Assembly: GCF_042646085.1 (NCBI RefSeq)
Contig: NZ_JBHRSZ010000004.1
Location: 682,001-746,000, forward strand
DNA: 64,000 nt
DNA from: Litoribrevibacter euphylliae
Lineage (GTDB): Bacteria > Pseudomonadota > Gammaproteobacteria > Pseudomonadales > Litoribrevibacteraceae
Direction of reading: 5' to 3'
This document shows, piece by piece, positions 7,980-16,871 of the stretch. Position 1 is the stretch's first letter; each line of letters starts with the position of its first letter. The position numbers and the translations under genes are program-made. Below the pieces are notes generated by a model that saw only the letters and a list, made by a program, of their open reading frames with translations, made no database searches and was not told the origin of the DNA.

Positions 7980-10085
7980 TTACTTAGTTATCAATACCAT
8001 ATTCTCAGATGTTAATTCGTTGAGCCGAGTTTGCTGGTCTTTAATACTTCGGTTGTCTGATTGAAGGTCATTTGATAGGTGTTTGATTTGCGCGTTAAAG
8101 GTCGCAATTTGCTCCATCAATGCGTTAATTTTTGTGAGTGCTTCACCAGCTTGCGTGGTTTGCTCCACACTAGTGTTGACTCTTTCTTGTCCGCCTTTCA
8201 TGACGCTTACGGCACTTTGTGTGCCTGAACGTAGGACTTCAATAATTTCACTGATTTGTTCTGTGGATTCTTGCGTGCGTTTGGCCAGTTTCCGAACTTC
8301 ATCAGCCACTACTGCAAAGCCTCGGCCTTGGTCTCCCGCTCGTGCCGCTTCAATGGCTGCATTCAGTGCCAGTAGGTTCGTTTGTTCGGCAATGCTGACA
8401 ATGACATCCAAGAATTCACCGACTTTCTGACTTTGCTCTTCTAATTCAAGAATCACTTTTGACGCAGAGTTGATGTCACCTGCAAGTTCATTAATGCCTT
8501 TCACCGCTTGTGTAATGACGAGCTCGCCTTGTTGAACTTCTTGTGAGGCGGTTTGGGTGTGTTCCAGCGTTTGTGAGGCTTGATGCTCTACATCACTGGT
8601 GTGTTGAGTCAGGTTCTCAAGGTATGTTTGGCTTTGTTCAGAGAGGCGTTCTTGTTGTTGAACGTTGTTTTGAAGATCAGATAACAAGGATTGCAGTTGA
8701 GACTGTTGATCCGACACTTGCTGTTTGAGAGCAGCGAGTTCTTCCATCTCTTCAAGCGTCGGTTCTGAAGACGATTGTTCTTTTAAAGAAGTAACGAGAG
8801 CACGATGAATGCTTAGATTCATGCCTTTCACTACAGGAACGGCGAAGATGATTCCCAACCCTAATAAACCGACAATAATCCAAAGGGCTGTGAGATCCGG
8901 CTTAACTTTTTTGATGGTGGCTTTAGCTGCCTGTAGGTTTGCACTTTCTCTGATCTGGGTTTCTTGTAATCTCAGAAGGGCTTGATAAGCCTCGATGGAT
9001 TTCATTTGTTGATCCACAAAGGTATCCAGAGCACGTTCAGCGCGTTCTATGGATTGATTCAGCTTTACGGTATCAATGGTTTCCGAGCGGCTGCTTAATT
9101 GAGGGGAGGGAATGCCATCCACTTTTAATATTTCCCACTCTGGTAATGCTCTCAGCTTGGGTTGCTCTATGGGAGGAAGAGGTTCAAGCGTTAAATTTAT
9201 CTCAGGTGATTGGGATGAGATAGCATTGCTGTCAAAACGCTTATAGGCGTCATAGCGTTGCTTGGCCACTTCCTGAAGTACGTTAATGTCTTTTATTAAT
9301 TCAGCGCGTTTGGTGAAACCAACGGAATCTATTTTTTCTAAGTAATCCGTGGTTGCTCGGTAGTTAAGCACCACATTATTGAAGGTCTTCAGACGGTTTC
9401 CGATCAGAAGGTCGTTAAGATACAGGCTTCCTGTTGCGAGAAGATATTTGCTCTGAGTGATGCGATAGGCAACCAAGTTATGCCCACCATCCAATGCTCT
9501 TTTTCGCCATTGTGAAAGGCCTTTTTGAATCTCTGTGTAGTGACGTAAAAAGCGCTGGGCGTGTTTATCTTCAAACTGTGCTGGTTTGATTTTATTCAAG
9601 CTTGCTTGAATGGCTTCATAGTTCGCGTCGAGTTTGGCCTGGGCTTGGCTCCAAGCTTGATTTATTGGCGCCATAGCTTCATTTAGCGCTTCAGAGGCGG
9701 CAACAATTACCGCTTCACGTTGAATGGTTGCCTTGGCATTAATGTCACCTTGTACCTCAAAGAGGTGTTGTTCGATGTCACTTTGATAATTCAGTAGTGC
9801 TTCATTCAATTCTTCATGGGTAAGAATCTTTGACGATTTAATGGCTTGGGTTTCGGTGTTAATTTGCGAGAGCGATTGTCTTAGGTTGTTGACATCAGCG
9901 AGAGACAAGTCGGGTATTTCAAGGGCGGGAAGCCTGAATTCGTCTTTCTGTGAGACAGAACTTTGAGTACTTTCAATCAAAAAATAGATTGCGATGACAG
10001 TGGTGATGAGAAACCAAAACACCAGAAAACCGACACCTTTGTATAAGTGTGATTTGATGGATATGTCTTGTGACTGAGAGGTCAT
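7980..10085 (-). CDS. Methyl-accepting chemotaxis protein with large periplasmic domain, no clear HAMP
   Basis: About 701 aa. An N-terminal membrane segment (FLVFWFLITTVIAIYF) is followed by about 350 periplasmic residues, mostly helical, and a second membrane segment (LWIIVGLLGLGIIFAV). The cytoplasmic part is a coiled coil with the chemoreceptor hairpin IAEQTNLLALNAAIEAARAG and GRGFAVVADEVRKLA, which contacts CheA/CheW. I see no HAMP domain after the second membrane segment; a Gln/Glu-rich coiled coil takes its place. ATG at 10085 chosen: GGAG lies 11 nt upstream, while the TTG at 10094 is too close to it. Transcribed alone; ligand unknown. Confidence 0.85.
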   Translation of the reverse strand: MTSQSQDISIKSHLYKGVGFLVFWFLITTVIAIYFLIESTQSSVSQKDEFRLPALEIPDLSLADVNNLRQSLSQINTETQAIKSSKILTHEELNEALLNYQSDIEQHLFEVQGDINAKATIQREAVIVAASEALNEAMAPINQAWSQAQAKLDANYEAIQASLNKIKPAQFEDKHAQRFLRHYTEIQKGLSQWRKRALDGGHNLVAYRITQSKYLLATGSLYLNDLLIGNRLKTFNNVVLNYRATTDYLEKIDSVGFTKRAELIKDINVLQEVAKQRYDAYKRFDSNAISSQSPEINLTLEPLPPIEQPKLRALPEWEILKVDGIPSPQLSSRSETIDTVKLNQSIERAERALDTFVDQQMKSIEAYQALLRLQETQIRESANLQAAKATIKKVKPDLTALWIIVGLLGLGIIFAVPVVKGMNLSIHRALVTSLKEQSSSEPTLEEMEELAALKQQVSDQQSQLQSLLSDLQNNVQQQERLSEQSQTYLENLTQHTSDVEHQASQTLEHTQTASQEVQQGELVITQAVKGINELAGDINSASKVILELEEQSQKVGEFLDVIVSIAEQTNLLALNAAIEAARAGDQGRGFAVVADEVRKLAKRTQESTEQISEIIEVLRSGTQSAVSVMKGGQERVNTSVEQTTQAGEALTKINALMEQIATFNAQIKHLSNDLQSDNRSIKDQQTRLNELTSENMVLITK

Positions 10086-10325
10086 AAGTCTCAATGCTCC
10101 ATGTTCTTTTTATGACGTTCATTCGTAAATATAGGGGTACAGCAAGAAATGGGCCTGCTTATATTTTGGCCAGCTTATTTTTAGTTATAGCAGTTGGTGC
10201 AAATCTGACTATAAATCGGTGCTATTCGTCTGATAGTCATAATCCATGAGTTTTGATCTTGCTGTTAAAATTGTTACTAGTAAAATACCCACACTTTTTA
10301 AATTGGAATCGCTTTTAGGTTATCA

Positions 10326-10763
10326 ATGTCCACTACTAAGGTCACTTGTCCAAGTTGTAATGCCACCAATCGTTTGCCAACAGATCGCTTAGGAGATAAG
10401 CCTAAGTGCGGTAAATGTAAGAAGCCTATCTTTGCTGGAAAAGCGATGGAGCTAACCGCTGCAAACGTGGTTGCTACGCTGAATCACAACGAGATTCCTG
10501 TTTTGGTGGATTGCTGGGCGCCTTGGTGCGGGCCTTGTAAAAGTTTTGCTCCAATCTTTGAAAAAGCCGCCAATGAATTAGAGCCAAAACTTCGATTTGC
10601 GAAGTTAAACACGGAGGCTCATCAGCAGGTCGCTGCTCGTTGGCAAATTCGATCTATCCCTACATTGATTCTGTTTAAACAAGGTAAAGAAATTGCAAGG
10701 GTTTCTGGTGCCTTGCCATTGCCTCAGTTGAAGCAATGGTTAAAACAGCAAGGCGTGGGTTAG
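10326..10763 (+). CDS. trxC: Thioredoxin 2 with N-terminal zinc finger
   Basis: A 145-aa cytoplasmic disulfide reductase. The N-terminal zinc-binding Cys pairs C8-x-x-C11 and C28-x-x-C31 distinguish TrxC from TrxA. The active site is W67-C68-G-P-C71 in a normal thioredoxin fold, with cis-Pro in IRSIPTLILF. Length matches the family. It reduces protein disulfides, and in relatives it is induced by peroxide through OxyR; I could not identify an OxyR site here. Transcribed alone between two divergently placed chemoreceptor genes. Confidence 0.93.
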   Translation: MSTTKVTCPSCNATNRLPTDRLGDKPKCGKCKKPIFAGKAMELTAANVVATLNHNEIPVLVDCWAPWCGPCKSFAPIFEKAANELEPKLRFAKLNTEAHQQVAARWQIRSIPTLILFKQGKEIARVSGALPLPQLKQWLKQQGVG

Positions 10764-10908
10764 ATCCCCTCAACTCGGGTCACACTCAATGGACTGAACA
10801 TTAAAAGCAATGTGTCGTATCGGACTCTTTGTTTTTAAATAGAAATAATTATTATTACTGTTTGTAAAATAGCCTCTTATCAACCCTTCTCACACTTAGC
10901 AAATATAT

Positions 10909-12534
10909 ATGTCCATAAAATCATTAAGTATTAGCACTAAACTTTGGCTGATTGCCTGCGTTGCAATTTTAGCCAGCTTCGTTCTTCTTGCCGTAAATGG
11001 GTGGGAAAACAGACAAAACCTCGTTGAAGGTCGAGCCAGTGAGTTGAAACATATCACTGAACTTGCGATGTCGATTATCCAAAATTATGAAGATCAGGTT
11101 CCTGGAATCTCTAAGGAAGAAGCTCAGAATAGGGCGAAATACGCCATTTCTAAGCTGAGATACGATGAGGGAACCGGATATCTTTGGATCAATGATTTTT
11201 CTGCAAACATTGTAATGCATCCGATCAAACCCCAGTTGGATGGAAAGGATCTCTCCAACTTCAAAGACCCAAATGGTAAGCGTATTTTTGCTGAATTTGC
11301 CCGAATTGGAAGAACAAAAGGCGAGGGTGTTGTTAGTTACTACTGGGCAAAGCCAGGGCATTCTGATCCGGTTGAAAAGAGTTCTTATGTAAAAGCGTTT
11401 GCGCCTTGGGGGTGGGTTGTCGGTTCAGGCGTTTACGTTGATGACATTGATGCGTTGTTCTACAGCAATATGCTTGAAAGCTTTGGTTTCTTTATTGCCG
11501 TTATTATCCTGATTTTTGGCGTGATTCTGTGGATTCGCCATGATTTAAATTCTGCTATTAAAAGTATGGTGTCGTCGATGGGGCGCATTGCTGACGGACA
11601 GCTGGCAGAGCGTTTGGGTTCCACCGACAGAAAAGATGAGTTAGGGCAGTTAAGTCTGGCTATCAACGATGCGGTTTCTTCATTTCATGATACCTTCAAG
11701 CAAATTCAAGGCATCATGACTCAACTGTTGCAAGAGGCGAATACGGCAGACGCGTGTGGTAAACAAATTCATAACGGCGTTCAGAACCAGTTTATCGAAA
11801 CGGATTCACTGTCAACGGCAATGGATGAGTTGGCGGCATCGGTGACTCAAATTGCGGGTAATACGCGTCAGTCGTCAGAAGCAGCGCAGACGGTGAATGA
11901 TTTTGTTAAAGAAAGTCAGCAGCAGATGCAATTGACCTTGGCGAAGGTGAGCTCGTTGACGGAACAGATTTTGAGTTCTGAAACGGTGATGGTGCAACTG
12001 GAAAGTCACACCGGTCAAATTTCAAGCGTGTTGAGTGTGATTCGCGGAATCTCTGAACAAACTAATCTATTGGCTCTTAACGCAGCCATTGAAGCGGCGC
12101 GTGCCGGTGAAACCGGTCGTGGTTTCGCAGTGGTTGCGGATGAAGTTCGCTCATTGGCTCAGAAGACCCACGAATGTACGGAAGAAATCCAACGCATGAC
12201 GGAGCAACTTCAGGAAGGCGCGTCGAGTGCTGTTGATGTAATGAAAACGTCTGCGGATCTTTCCGGTGAATGTTTAACGCTGACTCAGGAAACGGATTCC
12301 AATCTGTCTAACATTTTGAGTCAAGTGGTAGACATCAGTGATATGAACATCCAGGTGGCCTCTGCAACGCATCAGCAATCCTGTGTTACGGAAGAGATGA
12401 GCTATAACTTATCTGAGTTGCGTAAGCTATCGAACGGTCTGAAAACGGAAGCGGAAGATGCAGTGACGGTCAGTGAGCATCTCAATGATTTGGCTGATGA
12501 CTTGAAGCAGTCCGTCAATAAGTTCTCTGGATGA
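10909..12534 (+). CDS. Methyl-accepting chemotaxis protein with single Cache domain
   Basis: A 541-aa chemoreceptor. Membrane segment at about 12-28, then a periplasmic single Cache (sCache_2) domain: YDEGTGYLWINDF, IVMHPIKPQLDGKDLSNFKDPNG, FAPWGWVVGSGVYVDDID. These motifs are typical of small carboxylate or similar ligand sensors. A second membrane segment (FGFFIAVIILIFGVILWI) is followed by HAMP and a signalling domain with ISEQTNLLALNAAIEAARAG. The start codon lacks a strong ribosome site. It ends at a long hairpin terminator. Ligand is unknown. Confidence 0.9.
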   Translation: MSIKSLSISTKLWLIACVAILASFVLLAVNGWENRQNLVEGRASELKHITELAMSIIQNYEDQVPGISKEEAQNRAKYAISKLRYDEGTGYLWINDFSANIVMHPIKPQLDGKDLSNFKDPNGKRIFAEFARIGRTKGEGVVSYYWAKPGHSDPVEKSSYVKAFAPWGWVVGSGVYVDDIDALFYSNMLESFGFFIAVIILIFGVILWIRHDLNSAIKSMVSSMGRIADGQLAERLGSTDRKDELGQLSLAINDAVSSFHDTFKQIQGIMTQLLQEANTADACGKQIHNGVQNQFIETDSLSTAMDELAASVTQIAGNTRQSSEAAQTVNDFVKESQQQMQLTLAKVSSLTEQILSSETVMVQLESHTGQISSVLSVIRGISEQTNLLALNAAIEAARAGETGRGFAVVADEVRSLAQKTHECTEEIQRMTEQLQEGASSAVDVMKTSADLSGECLTLTQETDSNLSNILSQVVDISDMNIQVASATHQQSCVTEEMSYNLSELRKLSNGLKTEAEDAVTVSEHLNDLADDLKQSVNKFSG

Positions 12535-12569
12535 TCGTTTTTAAGATCTTCTAAGCACAGAACTTGATA

Positions 12570-12637
12570 AGCGGCTTCCCGAAACCGGTAATGAGTACTC
12601 TAATCATTCGCGGTTCTTCGAGAAGCCGTTTGCTTTT
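12570..12637 (+). terminator. Terminator after the Cache chemoreceptor
   Basis: A long imperfect hairpin: AAGCGGCTTC and a CGAAACCG block pair with CGGTTCTTCG and GAAGCCGTTT across a central spacer of about 23 nt, followed by a T-rich tail (GCTTTTCT). It lies about 35 bp after the chemoreceptor stop. Confidence 0.65.
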
Positions 12638-12703
12638 CTATCGCGCAATTAATTACGTTCTTACTTCCTTAGTTAATTGCTATTTAGGTAATGGCTCAAA
12701 TAG

Positions 12704-13789
12704 CTAATTGCCTAGTGAATCCTGTTCGCCATAGGGTGTACTGGAAAACTCGTCCAACGCATAAGCATCGGTTTGATAACCGGGTTGTTCTACCGGTGCA
12801 CGTTGCATCGGCATGGTTACTTTTGCTAAGGACAGCTGCTGAAGCACGTAAGGGCCGCTTTCTTGCGAATCTCGAATCATCAAACCAGAGAATTCTAACG
12901 GTATCCAATGCTTACCGGATGACAGTTGTTGTGTCAGTTGCGTGATGCCTACAGGCACATTGGTGCTGCTATAGAGAGACGCTTGCACATAAAACTTATT
13001 GGTGTTTGTTACCTCAACCTCTGCTTCGATCAGTAAGGCTCCTGTAGACGTCAGACTGTCTCTAAAATCACCGGTCAATTGGATGTCCGGTTTTGAAAGT
13101 GTGAAGGTGAGGGCGTCCAGAATATCGTGTTCTTCATCGCGAATGAGTACTTTATAAATACCGGGTTGAGACAAACCCAGTGAAGAGCTCGATAAATCGA
13201 GTGTAGCCTGATACACCTGATCACCGGTTTGAGTATCCAAATCAATTGAACTCAGTGTTTTCTGGCCCATCAATAATTGCGCGTTAAGTTTGGCCGAAAC
13301 TTTCTTACCTTCTGCATTCGTGACATAGGCATTGATGATGGCCTGATCCGTCTGCAGATAATACTTCTTGTCACTCCAGATAGTTAAGCCGTAGCTTTTG
13401 TCTTCATTGAGTGTTGTGCGTTCATCGACGGCGTATCGTTGCGTGATCGGGTCTTGATGATGACTCTCAAAGCGACGGTTCTCCGGAGGGTATCGCTCAT
13501 AGTTTTGGTGATCTTCCAGCAAGGCCAAATGAAGTTCCGATTTGTTGCTCATTTGTTTAATGCGCTCGATGGGTGAGAGCTTCCCATCTGAGGTTTTCGC
13601 AACGGTTTTAATCAGCGTTGGCTTCTCATCTTCAAAGACACTTTCATCCCATGAACGTGGTTCAGATGCGTTTGCTTCTACGATGGATTGATCGACATCG
13701 GTAGGCATCACAACAGTGGATTCATTGGATACGGCAAACCATGCCATAAGCAACATTAGGATAGGCAGAAGTAGGTATTTTGGTTTCAT
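12704..13789 (-). CDS. Exported protein with Ig-like/DUF4785-type domains, partner of secreted hydrolase
   Basis: A 361-aa protein with an N-terminal hydrophobic segment (LLLPILMLLMAWFAV) that should export or anchor it. The middle and C-terminal parts are beta-rich, with an Ig-like look: YYLQTDQAIINAYVTN, GIYKVLIRDE, FYVQASLYSS. The end, PYVLQQLSLAKVTMPMQRAP, recalls DUF4785-type proteins, but that match is from memory. It follows the secreted hydrolase by 88 bp on the same strand, so they are probably co-transcribed. A role as accessory, secretion or surface partner of the hydrolase is a reasonable inference. The split hydrolase copy at 21447 has no such neighbour. Confidence 0.55.
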   Translation of the reverse strand: MKPKYLLLPILMLLMAWFAVSNESTVVMPTDVDQSIVEANASEPRSWDESVFEDEKPTLIKTVAKTSDGKLSPIERIKQMSNKSELHLALLEDHQNYERYPPENRRFESHHQDPITQRYAVDERTTLNEDKSYGLTIWSDKKYYLQTDQAIINAYVTNAEGKKVSAKLNAQLLMGQKTLSSIDLDTQTGDQVYQATLDLSSSSLGLSQPGIYKVLIRDEEHDILDALTFTLSKPDIQLTGDFRDSLTSTGALLIEAEVEVTNTNKFYVQASLYSSTNVPVGITQLTQQLSSGKHWIPLEFSGLMIRDSQESGPYVLQQLSLAKVTMPMQRAPVEQPGYQTDAYALDEFSSTPYGEQDSLGN

Positions 13790-13824
13790 GATGACACTTT
13801 CTAAAATTACAACATTAGAAACAC

Positions 13825-13852
13825 AGAACCCGAAGTTGAAACTCCGGGTTCT
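13825..13852. terminator. Hairpin between hydrolase gene and its downstream partner
   Basis: Inverted repeat AGAACCCG/CGGGTTCT with additional pairing inside. A T-run follows only on the plus strand, so on the minus strand it may act as a partial terminator or an mRNA-stabilising stem that sets the ratio of hydrolase to partner protein. Confidence 0.45.
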
Positions 13853-13877
13853 TTTGGCGAGTTAACTTATTCAATAA

Positions 13878-15005
13878 TTATTGAGTACAAGCAGCTACTC
13901 GGCCAGCCATGTTTTTGCCGTTACCACAGCTCATACCGTTTTCGATGTTAGTGTAGCTAGGGGAGTTGATACCACCGTTACGCTCTGCATCGTGGTCTGT
14001 ATAAACACTTGCCATGTTGTAAGTACGAGGAGTGCCTTTGTTGCTGTTGTTACAACGGAACTTAGGGCTACCGTATGCAATACCGAAGAAGGTTTTGTAT
14101 TGGTTAAGGTCATCCCAAAGATTACGCTTAGGTGAGCCTGCGCAACCCATTTGTGATGCAAGGTTGATGTAACCGTCGTCTTCACCTGTTAGGAAACCTG
14201 CAGATGCACCTTCGATACCAGGGAAACTCTTGTAACCACCCATTGCATAAACCGGTGCCGCCAGGTTAGAACCAATGTAGTTACGAGCTAGATAAGAATC
14301 GTTTGTCTGTAACCATTCAACGCTTGGGTTACAGTCTTTGCCTAGGAACGCCATGTTGATAAGGGCATCTAACCAATTACCGTTACATACACGGTCAGCA
14401 CCTTCAGTACCGCCCATTGCGCCACCCATAGTGAAGATACCAAGGATACCGTCAAATGCATCGCTGTATGGAACAGACTTCGCAGAACCGCTCGCTGTGA
14501 ATGCGGTGTTGTAATACGGTGCACCAGACACTGCGTTACCTGCCATAAAGATCATTTGCTGAGCGCCCTGACTGTGGCTTACTACCCAGAAATCATCCGA
14601 TGCAGAACATTGTGTGTTGGCTTCATCATGAACAAGACCGTCGCCATTCCCTTGCTTAATTGACACCATCTGGCGAGCAATTTCACCCGCGGTTTCATCG
14701 CGCCAGTATGGGTAGCCACTTTCGTCCGTTGAGTCGTAACCTACGATTGCGTAGTTATCTGTTGGGCCTAACAAGTGAGACATGAAATCACTGCCGTTGT
14801 ATTGGCTGAAGTGTGAGGTTCTCCAAGAGTCACGTGCTTCTGCTTTGTTAGTGCCTTGAGTACCATGACCGTGAACCATGATGTAGCAGTTGTCTGCGGC
14901 CATCGCTGTGTTACTCATTAATGTACTGCTAAGAACCAAGGTGCTCGCAACGGCAGCTGTGCCTTTAGCGATCGACGCAAGATATGAGCGAAGTTGCTTA
15001 TTCAT
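13878..15005 (-). CDS. Secreted alpha/beta-hydrolase (lipase/esterase-like), intact copy
   Basis: A 375-aa protein with a signal peptide (about residues 1-36, ending SNTAMA before ADN). Lipase-like features are the oxyanion strand YIMVHGHGTQG (41-51), nucleophile elbow S143-H-S145-Q-G and a C-terminal candidate His in YTDHDAERNGG. Several cysteines suggest disulfides in the mature, extracytoplasmic enzyme. The substrate is unknown. It is a close paralogue of the gene interrupted by the element (21447-22319 plus 36727-36980). Its promoter carries the same paired TGGCC half-sites as that copy, so both probably answer to the AraC regulator at 37190. The element's 14-bp core has a 12/14 match here at about 14746-14759. 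Confidence 0.8.
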   Translation of the reverse strand: MNKQLRSYLASIAKGTAAVASTLVLSSTLMSNTAMAADNCYIMVHGHGTQGTNKAEARDSWRTSHFSQYNGSDFMSHLLGPTDNYAIVGYDSTDESGYPYWRDETAGEIARQMVSIKQGNGDGLVHDEANTQCSASDDFWVVSHSQGAQQMIFMAGNAVSGAPYYNTAFTASGSAKSVPYSDAFDGILGIFTMGGAMGGTEGADRVCNGNWLDALINMAFLGKDCNPSVEWLQTNDSYLARNYIGSNLAAPVYAMGGYKSFPGIEGASAGFLTGEDDGYINLASQMGCAGSPKRNLWDDLNQYKTFFGIAYGSPKFRCNNSNKGTPRTYNMASVYTDHDAERNGGINSPSYTNIENGMSCGNGKNMAGRVAACTQ

Positions 15006-15135
15006 AATGTAAGACCTTCTCGAATGTTATTTTTATTGTGAGCGTCCTGCTTACGTTATCTTCCGTGACCACAATCAAATTCAGAGTGTGAAATAGTTCG
15101 CTTTTCAATATAAGTTGGACAAGAAGAATCTGCCA

Positions 15136-15172
15136 TGACACTTGGGGCCATTTAGTCAAACATTTGCGGCCA
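15136..15172 (-). promoter_or_regulatory. Paired TGGCC half-sites, candidate AraC-type operator
   Basis: On the minus strand, TGGCCGCAAATG and TGGCCCCAAGTG occur as direct repeats 22 bp apart, about 131 bp upstream of the hydrolase start. Two direct half-sites two helical turns apart are characteristic of AraC-family activators. A matching pair lies upstream of the second hydrolase copy (37125-37152). Confidence 0.5.
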
Positions 15173-15178
15173 AGTGGG

Positions 15179-15218
15179 TCATCTCAAGCCAATGTAGGTC
15201 AGTTTGTACTTGAGATGA
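15179..15218. repeat. Inverted repeat TCATCTCAAG...CTTGAGATGA
   Basis: Perfect 10-bp arms separated by 20 bp, between the hydrolase promoter and the signal peptidase gene. A related inverted repeat (CATCTCAAGCC...GGCTTGAGATG) lies beside the other hydrolase copy at 21350-21403. No T-run follows on the minus strand, so this is probably not a simple terminator. Confidence 0.5.
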
Positions 15219-15279
15219 TCGAAAAAAGAAGGGACGGGAGAGGTAAGAAAAGGGCGAGGTAAGTAAAGGCGGGTGGTTG

Positions 15280-16188
15280 TTAGAATACCGCCATTACTTT
15301 TCCTGACAGATAGTGCTCTGGGACAAAGCCCCAAAAACGACTGTCGTTGGAGTTGTCTCTATTATCGCCCATCACAAAATAGGCATTTTCAGGAACAGTC
15401 CAAGAACCTTCCGCTTGGTCTCGTGGTAAGGAATTAGCCACATTGATCAGATAGACAGCCTCACCGTTCTGTTCACGCCATGTTGTAATTCGAATGTCCT
15501 CATTAATTTTCTGAAGTGGTAAGGGTTGGCCATTCACGCTTACTTTCTTATCGCTGATTGTAATGGTGTCACCAGGAAGACCAATGATACGTTTTAAGAA
15601 GGTAATTTCAGGCTTTACTGGGTATTTGAACGTAACAATGTCCCCACGCTTGGGCTTGTTGCTGTCAGAAAGACTGCTGCCTGTATGAGCTTCATCTGTA
15701 AATAGATTGGGAATAAAGTCTGTTTTTGTGGTGAGGATGATGTCTTTGACATTAATCGTTGGTGCCATAGAGGCTGCCGGTACCACAAAAAAATCCATAA
15801 CAAACATTCTCATGCCGAACCATGGTGCCCAAATACATAAAAGGATTAATGCTAATCCCCATATCCGGTTAGTCCAGCTCTGTACTCTGCTTGTACTTTT
15901 CTTTGCTAACCAGGCGGCGTGGATTGCTCCAATCAGCATCACTGAAAAGATGGCAATAGAACTGTCGTGTTTTGAGGAAAGCACCCCTGCTATAAGTGCT
16001 GCCACAAAATAAGGAATCGCAAGCCAACGTTTTGAAACGTAGAACATAGCAATGTAGGGAGTAAGGAATCCAAGTAGCCCGGCTACCCAAGTGTTTGGCT
16101 TCCAGTCCGGTGATGAAGCGTGTGTCTCCGAAGTCATAAAAATAACGTCCAATGTTGAATTATTCGAGAGTCTTTGCGTAGGAACCAT
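15280..16188 (-). CDS. lepB: Signal peptidase I with extra N-terminal membrane region
   Basis: A 302-aa membrane protease that removes signal peptides from exported proteins. The catalytic serine is S140 in VPAASMAPT and the general base is K199 in FLKRIIGLPGD; the conserved box GDNRDNSNDSR is at 274-284. Several N-terminal membrane segments precede the catalytic domain. Two starts are possible: ATG at 16188 (AGGG 8 nt upstream) and ATG at 16137, giving 285 aa. Transcribed alone, without the usual lepA/rnc neighbours, so it may be a secondary signal peptidase. Confidence 0.88.
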   Translation of the reverse strand: MVPTQRLSNNSTLDVIFMTSETHASSPDWKPNTWVAGLLGFLTPYIAMFYVSKRWLAIPYFVAALIAGVLSSKHDSSIAIFSVMLIGAIHAAWLAKKSTSRVQSWTNRIWGLALILLCIWAPWFGMRMFVMDFFVVPAASMAPTINVKDIILTTKTDFIPNLFTDEAHTGSSLSDSNKPKRGDIVTFKYPVKPEITFLKRIIGLPGDTITISDKKVSVNGQPLPLQKINEDIRITTWREQNGEAVYLINVANSLPRDQAEGSWTVPENAYFVMGDNRDNSNDSRFWGFVPEHYLSGKVMAVF

Positions 16189-16336
16189 ACCTGAAACCCT
16201 AGATAAAGACTATCTCAGGTAGAGTAAGTATCATGGACTAATCTGCTTCTCTGTAAGACAAGTTCGGAGTATCTTCGGAAAGTAGCCTAGAATAGTGAAT
16301 AGTCGTATAACTGGTTAAAGGGATTGTACTTCACAG

Positions 16337-16771
16337 ATGAAAGAGAAAGTCATTGTCGGCGCACTTGAATGTTGCGATATACCTGAGTTAGATCTTCACC
16401 AAGTTCAAATGAGAGTTGATACCGGAGCGGCAACATCGTCTTTGCATGTCGACAATATTAATGAATTTATGAAAGACGGTAAGCGTTGGGTGAATTTTGA
16501 TATTCACCCTGATGTTCATAATGTCGATACCGTGGTGAATAAAACCTTGTTGTTGAAAGGCCATAAGGTGGTGAAAAGTTCATCGGCAGACAAAGAAAAA
16601 CGCTTTGTGATTAAGACGGCCATTCGTTTAGGGGATCAGGAATGGGTTATTAAGCTGACACTGACGGATCGTTCGTCCATGAAAAACCTCATGCTGCTGG
16701 GAAGAGAAGCAATGCAGGATCGTTTGTTGGTAGACCCTAGTCAGGAGTTCTTAGTCTCCAGTAATGATTGA
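16337..16771 (+). CDS. rimB: RimK-associated retropepsin-like protease (RimB)
   Basis: A 144-aa protein of the DUF785/PF05618 family, with retropepsin-like motif V-D28-T-G-A-A and a second LLGREAM element. In pseudomonads this family works with RimK, removing or controlling glutamate residues that RimK adds to ribosomal protein S6. Here it lies 100 bp upstream of rimK on the same strand, supporting that partnership. The family was earlier called an ATP-dependent zinc protease, but the visible motif is aspartic-protease-like. Confidence 0.8.
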   Translation: MKEKVIVGALECCDIPELDLHQVQMRVDTGAATSSLHVDNINEFMKDGKRWVNFDIHPDVHNVDTVVNKTLLLKGHKVVKSSSADKEKRFVIKTAIRLGDQEWVIKLTLTDRSSMKNLMLLGREAMQDRLLVDPSQEFLVSSND

Positions 16772-16871
16772 ACGACTACACTGAAAGGTAATAAACAGTT
16801 TGATAAGGAAGCGGAGTCGACGTTGGTGTCGGTTCTACTGACTGTAAAAGGAAATTGAGGAGACAACACCA

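Noticed and set aside
12691..12945. 84-aa plus-strand frame over the end of the DUF4785-like gene
   Set aside because: It lies antisense to a longer exported-protein gene with clear signal peptide; no ribosome site.
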